Part shown: piece by piece, positions 25,504 through 31,255 of the stretch | How positions within the stretch are numbered: position 1 is the stretch's first letter | How the letters are laid out: each line of letters opens with the position of its first letter | Source of the DNA: a virus | Reading direction: 5' to 3' (one strand) | Virus record (IMG/VR): IMGVR_UViG_3300031951_000595 | Location: 1-35,882 of that record | Length of the DNA stretch: 35,882 nt | The notes under the pieces: model-generated | What the model was told of the DNA's origin: nothing | What the model saw: the letters and a program-made list of their open reading frames with translations, nothing else | Database searches by the model: none | Translations under genes and position numbers: made by a program

Positions 25504-25850
25504 GCGAGACCCTCGGCCAGAAGCAGCGGCGCTTCACCCGCCTCGTGGGGCTGCTCATCGAATATGCCTACAACAACGGCATGGAGCTGACCTTCGGCGA
25601 CGCCTACCGCGACCCGGCGCAGGCGCGCGCGAACGCCGCTGCAGGCAAGGGCATCATCAACAGCCTGCACGTCGAGCGGCTGGCGGTCGACTTCAACCTC
25701 TTCATCGGCGGCGTGTACCAGACGGACAGCGCCGCCTACAAAGCGCTCGGCGAATACTGGGAGAGCCTCGCGCCGGATGCCGCATGGGGCGGCAGGTTCA
25801 GCCGGCCGGACGGGAACCACTTCAGCATTCGCCACGGCGGGCGCGCATGA
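25500..25850 (+). CDS. Endolysin, M15-type L-Ala-D-Glu peptidase
   Basis: 116 residues, ATGA-coupled. The zinc-peptidase signature is visible: S55-L-H57 with A62-V-D64 and D104-G-N-H107-F. H57, D64 and H107 would bind zinc and D104 would be catalytic, by comparison with the T5-type endopeptidase. There is no signal peptide, so release depends on a holin. The domain lacks a separate cell-wall-binding region and is near the minimum size for the family. It cleaves peptide cross-links in peptidoglycan. Confidence 0.82.
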   Translation: MSETLGQKQRRFTRLVGLLIEYAYNNGMELTFGDAYRDPAQARANAAAGKGIINSLHVERLAVDFNLFIGGVYQTDSAAYKALGEYWESLAPDAAWGGRFSRPDGNHFSIRHGGRA

Positions 25851-25958
25851 GGCCATTACACAGCCGGCATGGACGCCGAGCGACTGAGATTCAGGGACGC
25901 GGTACGACCGGCGCTGCTCGCGTACACGGCGCCCCTTTGCATGTGGGAGGCATTGCGG

Positions 25959-26177
25959 ATGAGTGAGGAGCTGCACCAGCGGGTAGGACAGCACAGCGCG
26001 ACGATCGAGCACCTCCAGTACGAGATGCGCGAAATGCGGCACGAGCTGTCCGAGATCCGCCAGACGCTGGCCGAGGCACGGGGCGGGTGGAAAACCCTGA
26101 TGCTGGTCGGCGGCGCTGCTGGGGCGGCTGGGGCGGCCATGGCCAAGCTGGCCGCAGTGTTCGGGATCGTGAGGTAA
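25959..26177 (+). CDS. Coiled-coil, C-terminal TM protein (XhlA-like lysis protein)
   Basis: Seventy-two residues from ATG 25959, chosen because GGGAGG lies eight bases upstream. A longer start at 25869 adds 30 residues but has no Shine-Dalgarno. The product has an amphipathic coiled coil (IEHLQYEMREMRHELSEIRQ), then one hydrophobic Gly/Ala-rich segment (TLMLVGGAAGAAGAAMAKLA). This is the layout of XhlA-like lysis accessory proteins or small spanin-like proteins. Lysis help is inferred from layout and neighbours. Confidence 0.6.
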   Translation: MSEELHQRVGQHSATIEHLQYEMREMRHELSEIRQTLAEARGGWKTLMLVGGAAGAAGAAMAKLAAVFGIVR

Positions 26178-26187
26178 AGGAGAGCGA

Positions 26188-26349
26188 ATGGAATACGTGA
26201 TTGCTCGGCTCCGAGAGCCGTCTACCTGGCGCGGGCTGGCGCTTCTCGTGGGTGCTTTCGGCGTGCAGCTGCACCCGGACGCCATCCCGGCTATCGGCAG
26301 CGCGGTCGCCAGCGTGATCGCCGCCATCGAGGTGTTCCGCCGAGGGTGA
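26188..26349 (+). CDS. Small membrane protein, candidate holin
   Basis: Fifty-three residues with a strong AAAGGAGAG Shine-Dalgarno. The segment REPSTWRGLALLVGAFGV, a short polar PDAIP turn and a second hydrophobic AIGSAVASVIAAIEVF run resemble widely distributed phage small membrane proteins next to lysozymes, often annotated as holins. The C-terminus is basic (FRRG). It closes the lysis cassette and is the last rightward gene before the attachment site. Confidence 0.65.
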   Translation: MEYVIARLREPSTWRGLALLVGAFGVQLHPDAIPAIGSAVASVIAAIEVFRRG

Positions 26350-26360
26350 CGCTGGAAAGT

Positions 26361-26382
26361 CGCGTCACAGGCGCGTCACAGG
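26361..26382 (+). repeat. Tandem CGCGTCACAGG repeats, candidate integrase arm sites
   Basis: CGCGTCACAGG occurs twice in direct tandem (26361-26371 and 26372-26382) on the left of the attP core. A third perfect copy at 26568-26578 and a partial one at 26557-26564 lie on the right, inside the last codons of the integrase gene. Repeated short sites flanking a core fit arm-type binding sites of tyrosine integrases. Confidence 0.6.
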
Positions 26383-26419
26383 CGTTCTCGCGAAATTCTG
26401 GGAATCGGGCGTAAGTCTT

Positions 26420-26474
26420 TGGTACCCGGGGCCGGAATCGAACCGGCATGGCCTTGCGGCCTCCGGATTTTAAG
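26420..26474 (-). other. attP core: 3' half of tRNA-Leu(UAA)
   Basis: On the minus strand this reads as the end of a tRNA-Leu. It has an anticodon loop CTTAAAA (anticodon TAA), a class II variable arm GGCC-GCAA-GGCC, a perfect T arm GCCGG-TTCGATT-CCGGC, an acceptor CCCGGGT, discriminator A and encoded CCA. Upstream bases no longer pair in an anticodon stem, so only the half from the anticodon loop onward is present. That is typical of a phage attP that rebuilds the host tRNA on integration. It lies 87 bases past the integrase stop. Confidence 0.85.
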
Positions 26475-26560
26475 TGCCGTCCCAGACCGGACAGTCCCGA
26501 AAATCCCCGTGTTTTCTGGGGCCTGAGAGACTGGAATCGGCCGAAAATGGCCGGGCCGCG

Positions 26561-27514
26561 TCACGTACGCGTCACAGGCTTCCGCTTCTTTGCCATCTTC
26601 CGCATGGCCTGATCGTGGTGCCTGTCCTCGAGGTGGGCGTAGCGGCTCGTCATCTGCATCGTGCTGTGGCCCATCAGGTCTTTCAGCAGGCGCAGGTCGA
26701 CGCCGGCGTCGATGGCCCAGCTGGCGAAGGTGTGGCGCAGATCGTGGAACCGGACGCCCGGCAGGCCAGCCGCCCGTCGGGCCCTGTCAAAGTCCTTGCG
26801 CAACGCCACGACCGTCACTGCCAGCGGCAAGCGCTCGCAGATGTACCGGGCATCGGCCGGCACCGGCACGCGCCGTGGGCGGCCAGACTTGCTGGTCGCC
26901 AGCCATAGTGCCCCGTCCCGGTAATGCTCAGGCCGCAGGGCAAGCAATTCGCCTCGACGCAGGCCAGTGGTAGCGGCCAGCCAGATCGCGTCTCTGGTGC
27001 CCTCGTGCGCAGCCTGAGAGGCAATCGCGGCGACTTGGTGCTGGTCAAGGTAGACGTGCCGCTCCTGGTTCTCGCGCAGCAGCTCGACGCGCTTGCCGGC
27101 CGGGCTGTCGGTCCATCCCCACTTGTACGCGAGATTGCCCAGCCGTCGGAGCAGGGCGAGCTGTCGATTGATGGTGGCCGGGGTGCGGCCTCGCTTCTGG
27201 CCGTCTCGGATGACGTCGGCGGCGGCGTCAGCGATGCGGTCGATCGGACGGTCGCAGAATGGCCTGATGACCTTGGCGACGTAGAGCAGGGAATCGAACG
27301 ACCGGAGCGCGGTGGCTCCGGTCTCTAGGTAGTCGGCAAGTGCGTCCTTAAGGGTACGATTGGGGCTGAGGCCGACCCGCTCGCGCTCGAGGTCGCGCCG
27401 CAGTTTCGCCTCGACTTCGAGCGCCGTGGCTTTGGTCCCAACAGTCTGTCGAGCACGGCGTCCGCCGACCTGTACGTCGACCTGCCAGGCGTCGCCACGC
27501 TTGCGGACGGGCAT
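26561..27514 (-). CDS. int: Tyrosine integrase
   Basis: 317 residues. An N-terminal DNA-binding strand region (KRGDAWQVDVQVGGRR) and a SAM-like core-binding domain (about 55-150) precede the catalytic domain. The catalytic set is complete: R186 in TGLRRGEL, K209 in SKSGRPRR, H257-D-L-R260, H283 in MGHST and nucleophile Y292 in SRYAHL. It catalyses integration at the adjacent tRNA-Leu attP and excision with the excisionase. Its start lies inside the excisionase gene. It reads away from the leftward promoter at about 32.8 kb. Confidence 0.93.
   Translation of the reverse strand: MPVRKRGDAWQVDVQVGGRRARQTVGTKATALEVEAKLRRDLERERVGLSPNRTLKDALADYLETGATALRSFDSLLYVAKVIRPFCDRPIDRIADAAADVIRDGQKRGRTPATINRQLALLRRLGNLAYKWGWTDSPAGKRVELLRENQERHVYLDQHQVAAIASQAAHEGTRDAIWLAATTGLRRGELLALRPEHYRDGALWLATSKSGRPRRVPVPADARYICERLPLAVTVVALRKDFDRARRAAGLPGVRFHDLRHTFASWAIDAGVDLRLLKDLMGHSTMQMTSRYAHLEDRHHDQAMRKMAKKRKPVTRT
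26568..26578 (+). repeat. Right-side CGCGTCACAGG, candidate integrase arm site
   Basis: Third perfect copy of the arm-type word, same orientation as the left pair, overlapping codons near the integrase C-terminus. A partial CGCGTCAC copy sits just before it at 26557-26564. Confidence 0.5.
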
Positions 27515-27690
27515 GCTGCCTTCTCCTCGCTTTCGTTGACGGCAGCCACCACGGCCGCCTCCGTGAACCGCCAGCCGCGGCGGCTCGACGTCAAGCGTAC
27601 CGCCGCCAACCTCCCGGAGTCGACCAGGCGCCAGACGGTCTTGGTCGACACCTGCAGGCGGGCAGCAACCTCTTGCGCGGTCAGGAGCAT
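27325..27690 (-). CDS. xis: Excisionase-like MerR-type HTH protein
   Basis: 121 residues from ATG 27690, chosen because GGGAGG precedes it by seven bases. The N-terminus LLTAQEVAARLQVSTKTVWRLVDSG is a winged MerR-type helix-turn-helix of the Xis/AlpA kind, followed by a wing (RRGWRFTEAAVVAAV). The last 60 or so residues are low-complexity and run 190 bases into the integrase gene in another frame, an unusually long overlap. It would direct excisive recombination and may repress. Confidence 0.75.
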   Translation of the reverse strand: MLLTAQEVAARLQVSTKTVWRLVDSGRLAAVRLTSSRRGWRFTEAAVVAAVNESEEKAACPSASVATPGRSTYRSADAVLDRLLGPKPRRSKSRRNCGATSSASGSASAPIVPLRTHLPTT

Positions 27691-27848
27691 TTCCGGGCCT
27701 CCCAGCGTGCGCGCTCGCACTCTCGGCAGCGCCGGCGAATACGCGGCTTCCCGCTCGGCCTGCGGTCCCGGTGCAGCACCAGGTTGTCGCCGGCCAGCTG
27801 GTGGCCGCGCGGGCATTGCTTGCGGGGCTGTTGGGATGGGTGGGTCAT
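27681..27848 (-). CDS. Small zinc-finger protein
   Basis: Fifty-five residues. Key residues are C12-P-R-G-H16 and C41-R-E-C44-E-R-A-R, a C-x3-H ... C-x2-C zinc site like the knuckle found at the head of HNH-type phage nucleases (usually KGHP ... RECRxCRR). There is no HNH catalytic helix after it, so it is a stand-alone Zn knuckle. It overlaps the excisionase start by ten bases and the upstream gene by four. Probable nucleic-acid binding; family recognised only by pattern. Confidence 0.6.
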   Translation of the reverse strand: MTHPSQQPRKQCPRGHQLAGDNLVLHRDRRPSGKPRIRRRCRECERARWEARKCS

Positions 27849-28015
27849 GGCTTGCCATCCAGCGCCATGTCTATCTTGGCCCTCGCTGGCTCAGGGATTC
27901 GGCGCAATCCGTCCTTGTCACAGTCGTTGTCCGCATCGCGGACCATTTCGAGCGCATCGCTCCCATGCAAGGTCGGGAAAGGAAACGCCGGCCCGCCGCT
28001 TTTGGTGTTGCTCAT
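27845..28015 (-). CDS. Small hypothetical phage protein (SGGPAFP type)
   Basis: Fifty-six residues with a GGGTGAGGG Shine-Dalgarno. The N-terminus contains SGGPAFPFP, a motif I recall from many small phage genes near recombination modules. The rest is acidic (MVRDADNDCDKDG). It overlaps the zinc-finger gene by ATGA. No function is known. Confidence 0.55.
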   Translation of the reverse strand: MSNTKSGGPAFPFPTLHGSDALEMVRDADNDCDKDGLRRIPEPARAKIDMALDGKP

Positions 28016-28018
28016 CCC

Positions 28019-28405
28019 TCACCCCCTTGCCGCGTCTATTGCGTAAACATCTGCGAGCCAGCAATCGCACGGCTGCATAAGGGCTGGCCCTTCTCTTTCA
28101 AATCTGTCTGATGCGCAGTCAACTGCATGTGGCGCGCTGTTGATGGCCGCCCGTAACGCATCGCGCTCGGCTTCCGCCTCATTTGTTCTCCGTCGCCATA
28201 CGGCGAGGACGCCTTCGATTTCGTTTAACTCGGCCCGCAGCGCGTCGCGCTCTTTCAGCGCCTCGGCGAGTTCTACCGCGCACTTTTCGTACCTTCGCGA
28301 GCGCCATTCCGCTTCGTTCTCCCAAGTTTTCGCCGCTCCCTTCGCGCCTCGGCGAGTTCGGCTTTGGCTGCGACGGCCAGCTCTGGCGCGTCGTGGACTG
28401 ACCAC
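28019..28405 (-). CDS. Coiled-coil protein, second half of a probable frameshifted gene
   Basis: 128 codons open, but only a GTG at 28405 is available as start and it has no visible Shine-Dalgarno. The first 25 residues look random. From AKTWENEAEWRSRRYEK onward the protein is a natural coiled coil with ELAEALKERDALRAEL, then NEAEAERDALRAAINS and a Cys-rich end (PCDCWLADVYAID) typical of Ea22-like phage proteins. The most economical reading is that this continues the 28273-28635 frame after a -1 shift near 28326-28332. Confidence 0.5.
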   Translation of the reverse strand: MVSPRRARAGRRSQSRTRRGAKGAAKTWENEAEWRSRRYEKCAVELAEALKERDALRAELNEIEGVLAVWRRRTNEAEAERDALRAAINSAPHAVDCASDRFEREGPALMQPCDCWLADVYAIDAARG

Positions 28406-28979
28406 GCAGTGTCGGGCGGCGGCGGGCCACGAAGCGCATCAACCACGCCGCGCAAAAGGTCGCTCTGACGCTCCACCAATTCATACAAGTGCTCAACATC
28501 CCGCCGCGCCTCGGCGAGTTCGGCGCGAGCCTCGTCACGCTCTTCGCGCAACGCATCCCGCTCGTCGCCAACGATGCGCAGCATCTGCCGGCATTCTTCT
28601 TCCGTCATGTCGCTGGTGTCGTCAAATTCGCTCACGGCTTGCCCTCCAATGCGGCGCGGGCAATGTCGCAGAAATCGCGGAAGTTGTATCGGTCGCTGGC
28701 GATTTTCTCCAGCGCTTCCCTGAAGCGTTTCGCCTCTTGTCTCGCCTGCGCAAGCTCGTCGCGAAAACGCATTGCGGCTAAGGCGTTATGCTCATAGGCA
28801 CTCCCAAGCTGTTTTTCGTTTTCCCGCGCCTCGGCGAGTTCGGCGGCCAGCTCGTCCACCACGTCTTTCATGCCTTTGATGCAGGCGCTTTTCATCTCAG
28901 CCTCGTCGCGCGCGGCGGATAGTTCGTCGAACAATCGCTTGTTCAGTGCGCCAATCTCACGCCGCGCCTCGGAGAGTTC
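28258..28979 (-). repeat. Five interspersed 16-base words encoding ELAEAR
   Basis: GCGCCTCGGCGAGTTC occurs at 28258-28273, 28344-28359, 28506-28521 and 28826-28841, and with one mismatch at 28964-28979. Read on the minus strand each encodes ELAEA(R/L). They fall in three adjacent coiled-coil genes and in different reading frames relative to one another, but always give the same peptide in its own gene. They could act as sites for recombination among these genes. Confidence 0.7.
28273..28635 (-). CDS. Coiled-coil protein, first half of a probable frameshifted gene
   Basis: 120 residues from GTG 28635, which overlaps the upstream stop (GTGA). A small acidic N-terminus (SEFDDTSDMTEEE) leads to a coiled coil with ERDALREERDEARAELAEARRD. 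After AELAEARRERR the last 19 residues (KLGRTKRNGAREGTKSAR) lose coil character. The overlapping -1 frame (28019-28405) carries a well-formed coil from the same point, so the two are probably one protein of about 200 residues interrupted by a frameshift, real, programmed or a sequence error. Confidence 0.55.
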   Translation of the reverse strand: MSEFDDTSDMTEEECRQMLRIVGDERDALREERDEARAELAEARRDVEHLYELVERQSDLLRGVVDALRGPPPPDTAWSVHDAPELAVAAKAELAEARRERRKLGRTKRNGAREGTKSAR

Positions 28980-29198
28980 GACGGAAACGCACACAATGGC
29001 GCGGCGAATGTCGATGCAAGGTTCTGCGCTGATCGCTTGGGCCAAACGCAGCGCGTCGTCGTAGCTGGCCAATGGGTTCCACGTCATTGTGTCGATGCCA
29101 CTGGGCGTGAACATCATCATGCCGCGCTCTGGGCAATCCCACTGAGCGTTTAGACCCACCGACTTCGCGGCAAGCTCTAAGAGTTCTTTATCTGTCAT
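28632..29198 (-). CDS. Ea22/DUF2591-like accessory coiled-coil protein
   Basis: 188 residues from ATG 29198, where the upstream stop overlaps it as ATGA. The N-terminal domain (DKELLELAAKSVGL, then a TPSGIDTMTWNPLASYDDALRLAQAI segment) resembles DUF2591-like phage proteins. The C-terminal half is a coiled coil (AELAEARENEKQL) ending in ALEKIASDRYNFRDFCDIARAAL. These proteins sit in the early left operon of lambda-like phages, and their function is not settled. Family assignment is by pattern only. Confidence 0.6.
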   Translation of the reverse strand: MTDKELLELAAKSVGLNAQWDCPERGMMMFTPSGIDTMTWNPLASYDDALRLAQAISAEPCIDIRRAIVCVSVELSEARREIGALNKRLFDELSAARDEAEMKSACIKGMKDVVDELAAELAEARENEKQLGSAYEHNALAAMRFRDELAQARQEAKRFREALEKIASDRYNFRDFCDIARAALEGKP

Positions 29199-29470
29199 GC
29201 CTCTATCCCCATCGCCTTCCGCATCTTCGCGCTGTTCGCGGCCCTGATGGCGGCAATGCGTTCGGCCTTTGTGGCTGGCACTGCGCCGGCCGCGACCGCG
29301 TCCGCTGCGCTGCGGGCTTCTCTGCTTCTGCGCAGCGTCTCTGCTTGCGCAGCGGTCCGCGCCTTCGACTCGTGGTAGCGTTCGCGCTGTCTCGCCAGCA
29401 CCTTGTCCCGAGCCTTGGCGTAATAGCGCAGCCACGCCGCGCGCTTCTTCTCCGGGTCTTTCGCTGCCAT
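29195..29470 (-). CDS. Small basic hypothetical protein
   Basis: Ninety-one residues from ATG 29470, which has GGAGG about seven bases upstream. It is very basic and helical (KKRAAWLRYYAKARDKVL, then RQRERYHESKARTAAQ), with a second helix AERIAAIRAANSAKMRKAMG. It may bind nucleic acid. No catalytic or zinc residues are present. It ends in an ATGA overlap with the Ea22-like gene. Confidence 0.55.
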   Translation of the reverse strand: MAAKDPEKKRAAWLRYYAKARDKVLARQRERYHESKARTAAQAETLRRSREARSAADAVAAGAVPATKAERIAAIRAANSAKMRKAMGIEA

Positions 29471-29664
29471 CACAACCTCCTCGGCCGGCTGCCTTCGACG
29501 CAGCCGACATACAGCGATTCGACGTAGCGGTCAGGTCGCGCCTCCTGCGCCTCCAAGTGCTCGCGCACCACGGCCAGACAGCGCTGCTCGTCGATCCCGG
29601 TAAACACCATCGTGCTCGTCGGCACGCCCCCATCCAGCCAGGCCAAGAGCAGCCACCAGCCCAT
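29470..29664 (-). CDS. Small hypothetical protein with hydrophobic N-terminus
   Basis: Sixty-four residues from ATG 29664; GTG 29667 is also possible because the two overlap the upstream stop. The first residues (GWWLLLAWLDGG) are hydrophobic. The rest (EQRCLAVVREHLEAQEARPDRYVESLYVGCVEG) has two cysteines and ends basic. It could be a short membrane-associated protein. No family is recognised. Confidence 0.5.
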   Translation of the reverse strand: MGWWLLLAWLDGGVPTSTMVFTGIDEQRCLAVVREHLEAQEARPDRYVESLYVGCVEGSRPRRL

Positions 29665-29993
29665 CACGCAGCCGCCTCAACATCGGCGAACTCGACCAGC
29701 GCCTCTGCCTGCTCGAAGTCCGTCAGCACCGTGCAGCAGGCCTCGACGATGTACTCCAGCGCGTGGCGCGGGTCCTGCTCGAAGTCCATGGCGTGTCCGT
29801 AGATCGCACGCACCGCGCCCTTCAGTTCGCGCACCAAGGCCTCGGCCGCGGCCAGCTGCTCGCGCGCCTGGTGCAACTCGCCGAGCAGGCCGACACGGTG
29901 CTGCTCGACGCGGTCCAGATCTCTGGACAGGCCATGACAACCCTCGCAGTCGTGGTCGTCGTCATACGGGCTGGTGAGACTTGTCGAGATCAT
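29664..29993 (-). CDS. Hypothetical helical protein with CxxC
   Basis: 109 residues with GAGGAGG upstream of ATG 29993. An acidic CEGCHG motif near residue 16-21 could bind metal. A coiled coil follows (LDRVEQHRVGLLGELHQAREQLAAAE), then an alpha-helical tail with RHALEYIVEACCTVL. It lies within the leftward operon. No function is recognised. Confidence 0.55.
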   Translation of the reverse strand: MISTSLTSPYDDDHDCEGCHGLSRDLDRVEQHRVGLLGELHQAREQLAAAEALVRELKGAVRAIYGHAMDFEQDPRHALEYIVEACCTVLTDFEQAEALVEFADVEAAA

Positions 29994-30205
29994 GCCGCGT
30001 CCTCCTCGATGTCCTCGCCCGCGACCTCGATGCCGCCGGGTATGTGCTGGATGAGCTCGTCCTGGTTGGCGACGTGCGCGGTGATCATGCCGGCGGCGAC
30101 GTGGCGCTCGGCCTTCGCCCGGCTGCTGGCGCGCACCAGGCGCGGCGGGCGGACGGTGTTGTCGTCGGCGTGGATGTGAACGACGTAGATGCGTGATTTG
30201 GACAT
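29990..30205 (-). CDS. Small conserved-looking phage protein
   Basis: Seventy-one residues from ATG 30205, preferred to ATG 30211 because AAGGAA is six bases upstream. The sequence SRIYVVHIHADDNTVRPPRLVRASSRAKAERHV is a compact alpha/beta segment which I recognise as common in temperate phage early regions, without known role. It overlaps the next gene as ATGA. Confidence 0.6.
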   Translation of the reverse strand: MSKSRIYVVHIHADDNTVRPPRLVRASSRAKAERHVAAGMITAHVANQDELIQHIPGGIEVAGEDIEEDAA

Positions 30206-30234
30206 GGTCATTTCCTTTCTTGCTTCTGAGGGGA

Positions 30235-30288
30235 GCGGCCGACGTGTCGCGCGTGGTGTTGCGGGTTGCTGCCCGACGCGCCGGCCGC
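30235..30288 (-). other. Inverted repeat between recT and the downstream small gene
   Basis: GCGGCCG (30235-30241) and CGGCCGC (30282-30288) can pair as a seven-base stem around a 40-base loop that contains further GC-rich complementarity. It lies in the 90-base gap after the RecT stop. No T run follows on the minus strand, so a terminator is not clear; partial attenuation or mRNA protection is possible. Confidence 0.35.
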
Positions 30289-30295
30289 GATTCGG

Positions 30296-31252
30296 TTACT
30301 CGGGTTGAAGCGCCTTCATGCGCTGGCGGCTCGCCTCTGCGAGCTGGACGCGCTCGGCGTCCTGCAGGTGCGCGCCCATGCTGCGAATGAAGTCGATGCC
30401 CTCGGCGTCGCTGGCGCCCTCCAGCAGCTCCAGCAGCTGGGGCAAGGGCAAGTCCTCGGCCCCCGCGTCGCCGCGCTCCTGCCCCGTCTCCGTGGGCTCC
30501 ACGTCGATCGTGAGCGGGTTGTCCTGCGCGATGCCGGCCTCGGCCTGCTCGTCGAGGCCGACGGCGGTCGCAAGCTCGATGCTGACTGGAAGGTACTTAA
30601 AGAGGCGACGGATCACCGTCTTCTTCGCCATTTCCTCGTAGTGGTCGACCCACGGGCCGTTGTTCGCGGCGCGCGACTTGGCGCGGACCTTCTCCACCTC
30701 GAGGCGGCTCATCACCTCGAACTGGGTGCCGCCGTCCTTGAGTTTGGCCACGGCGTAGACGAACCGCAGCGGCCCGCGCTCCGCGACGTCCCACGCGGGC
30801 ACGTGCACCAGATTGCTGTCGAGGCCAAGCTGCACGTCGAAGCGATCGGCCTCGTAGACGACGCGCGCCTCGATGCTGAGGATCTGACCGGAGCGCCGAG
30901 CAAGGTCGATCATGCCGCGATAGCCCACGATGAACTGCACCTCGGTGATGCCCTTCTTGCGGTTCTCGAAAGGCAGCAGGTAGGCGTGGCCAAGCGCACC
31001 GCCGGGCTCAAGGCCCAGGGCGGCGCACTGCATGATCGCGCCGAGGAACGAAGCCTGGTCGCACCGGCCGAGCGCTGGCGTCTTGCGCACCTCGGTCAGG
31101 GCAATGCGCGCAAGGCGCTCCGCGGTCATGTGGCGCGGCAGCGCCAGTGCCATCTGCGCCTTGATGGCGGGGTCGGTCAGCAGTCCGGCGATGGTGTCCG
31201 GGCGCTTCTTTGCCGGCGCGTTCGTCACGGCGGCCTTGAGTGCGGTGGTCAT
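30296..31252 (-). CDS. recT: RecT-type single-strand annealing protein
   Basis: 318 residues. The family core is clear: KAQMALALPRHMTAERLARIALTEVRKTPALGRCDQASF, then QCAALGLEPGG.LGHAYLLPF, FIVGYRGMIDLARRSGQI and HYEEMAKKTVIRRLFKYLPVS. The acidic tail (after about 250) is variable, as in other RecT proteins. It anneals complementary single strands exposed by the partner exonuclease and acts in phage recombination. It starts three bases after the exonuclease stop. Confidence 0.92.
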   Translation of the reverse strand: MTTALKAAVTNAPAKKRPDTIAGLLTDPAIKAQMALALPRHMTAERLARIALTEVRKTPALGRCDQASFLGAIMQCAALGLEPGGALGHAYLLPFENRKKGITEVQFIVGYRGMIDLARRSGQILSIEARVVYEADRFDVQLGLDSNLVHVPAWDVAERGPLRFVYAVAKLKDGGTQFEVMSRLEVEKVRAKSRAANNGPWVDHYEEMAKKTVIRRLFKYLPVSIELATAVGLDEQAEAGIAQDNPLTIDVEPTETGQERGDAGAEDLPLPQLLELLEGASDAEGIDFIRSMGAHLQDAERVQLAEASRQRMKALQPE

Positions 31253-31255
31253 GGG

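Noticed and set aside
25847-25966. 39-codon frame starting in an ATGA overlap after the endolysin
   Set aside because: It fits the tight packing style, but its product is Arg/Gly/His-rich with no membrane or lipoprotein signal, and the following gene has a far better ribosome site.
26420-26500. Intact tRNA-Leu gene
   Set aside because: Only the anticodon loop to CCA part is tRNA-like. The 5' side of the anticodon stem, D arm and acceptor are missing, so it is an attachment-site remnant.
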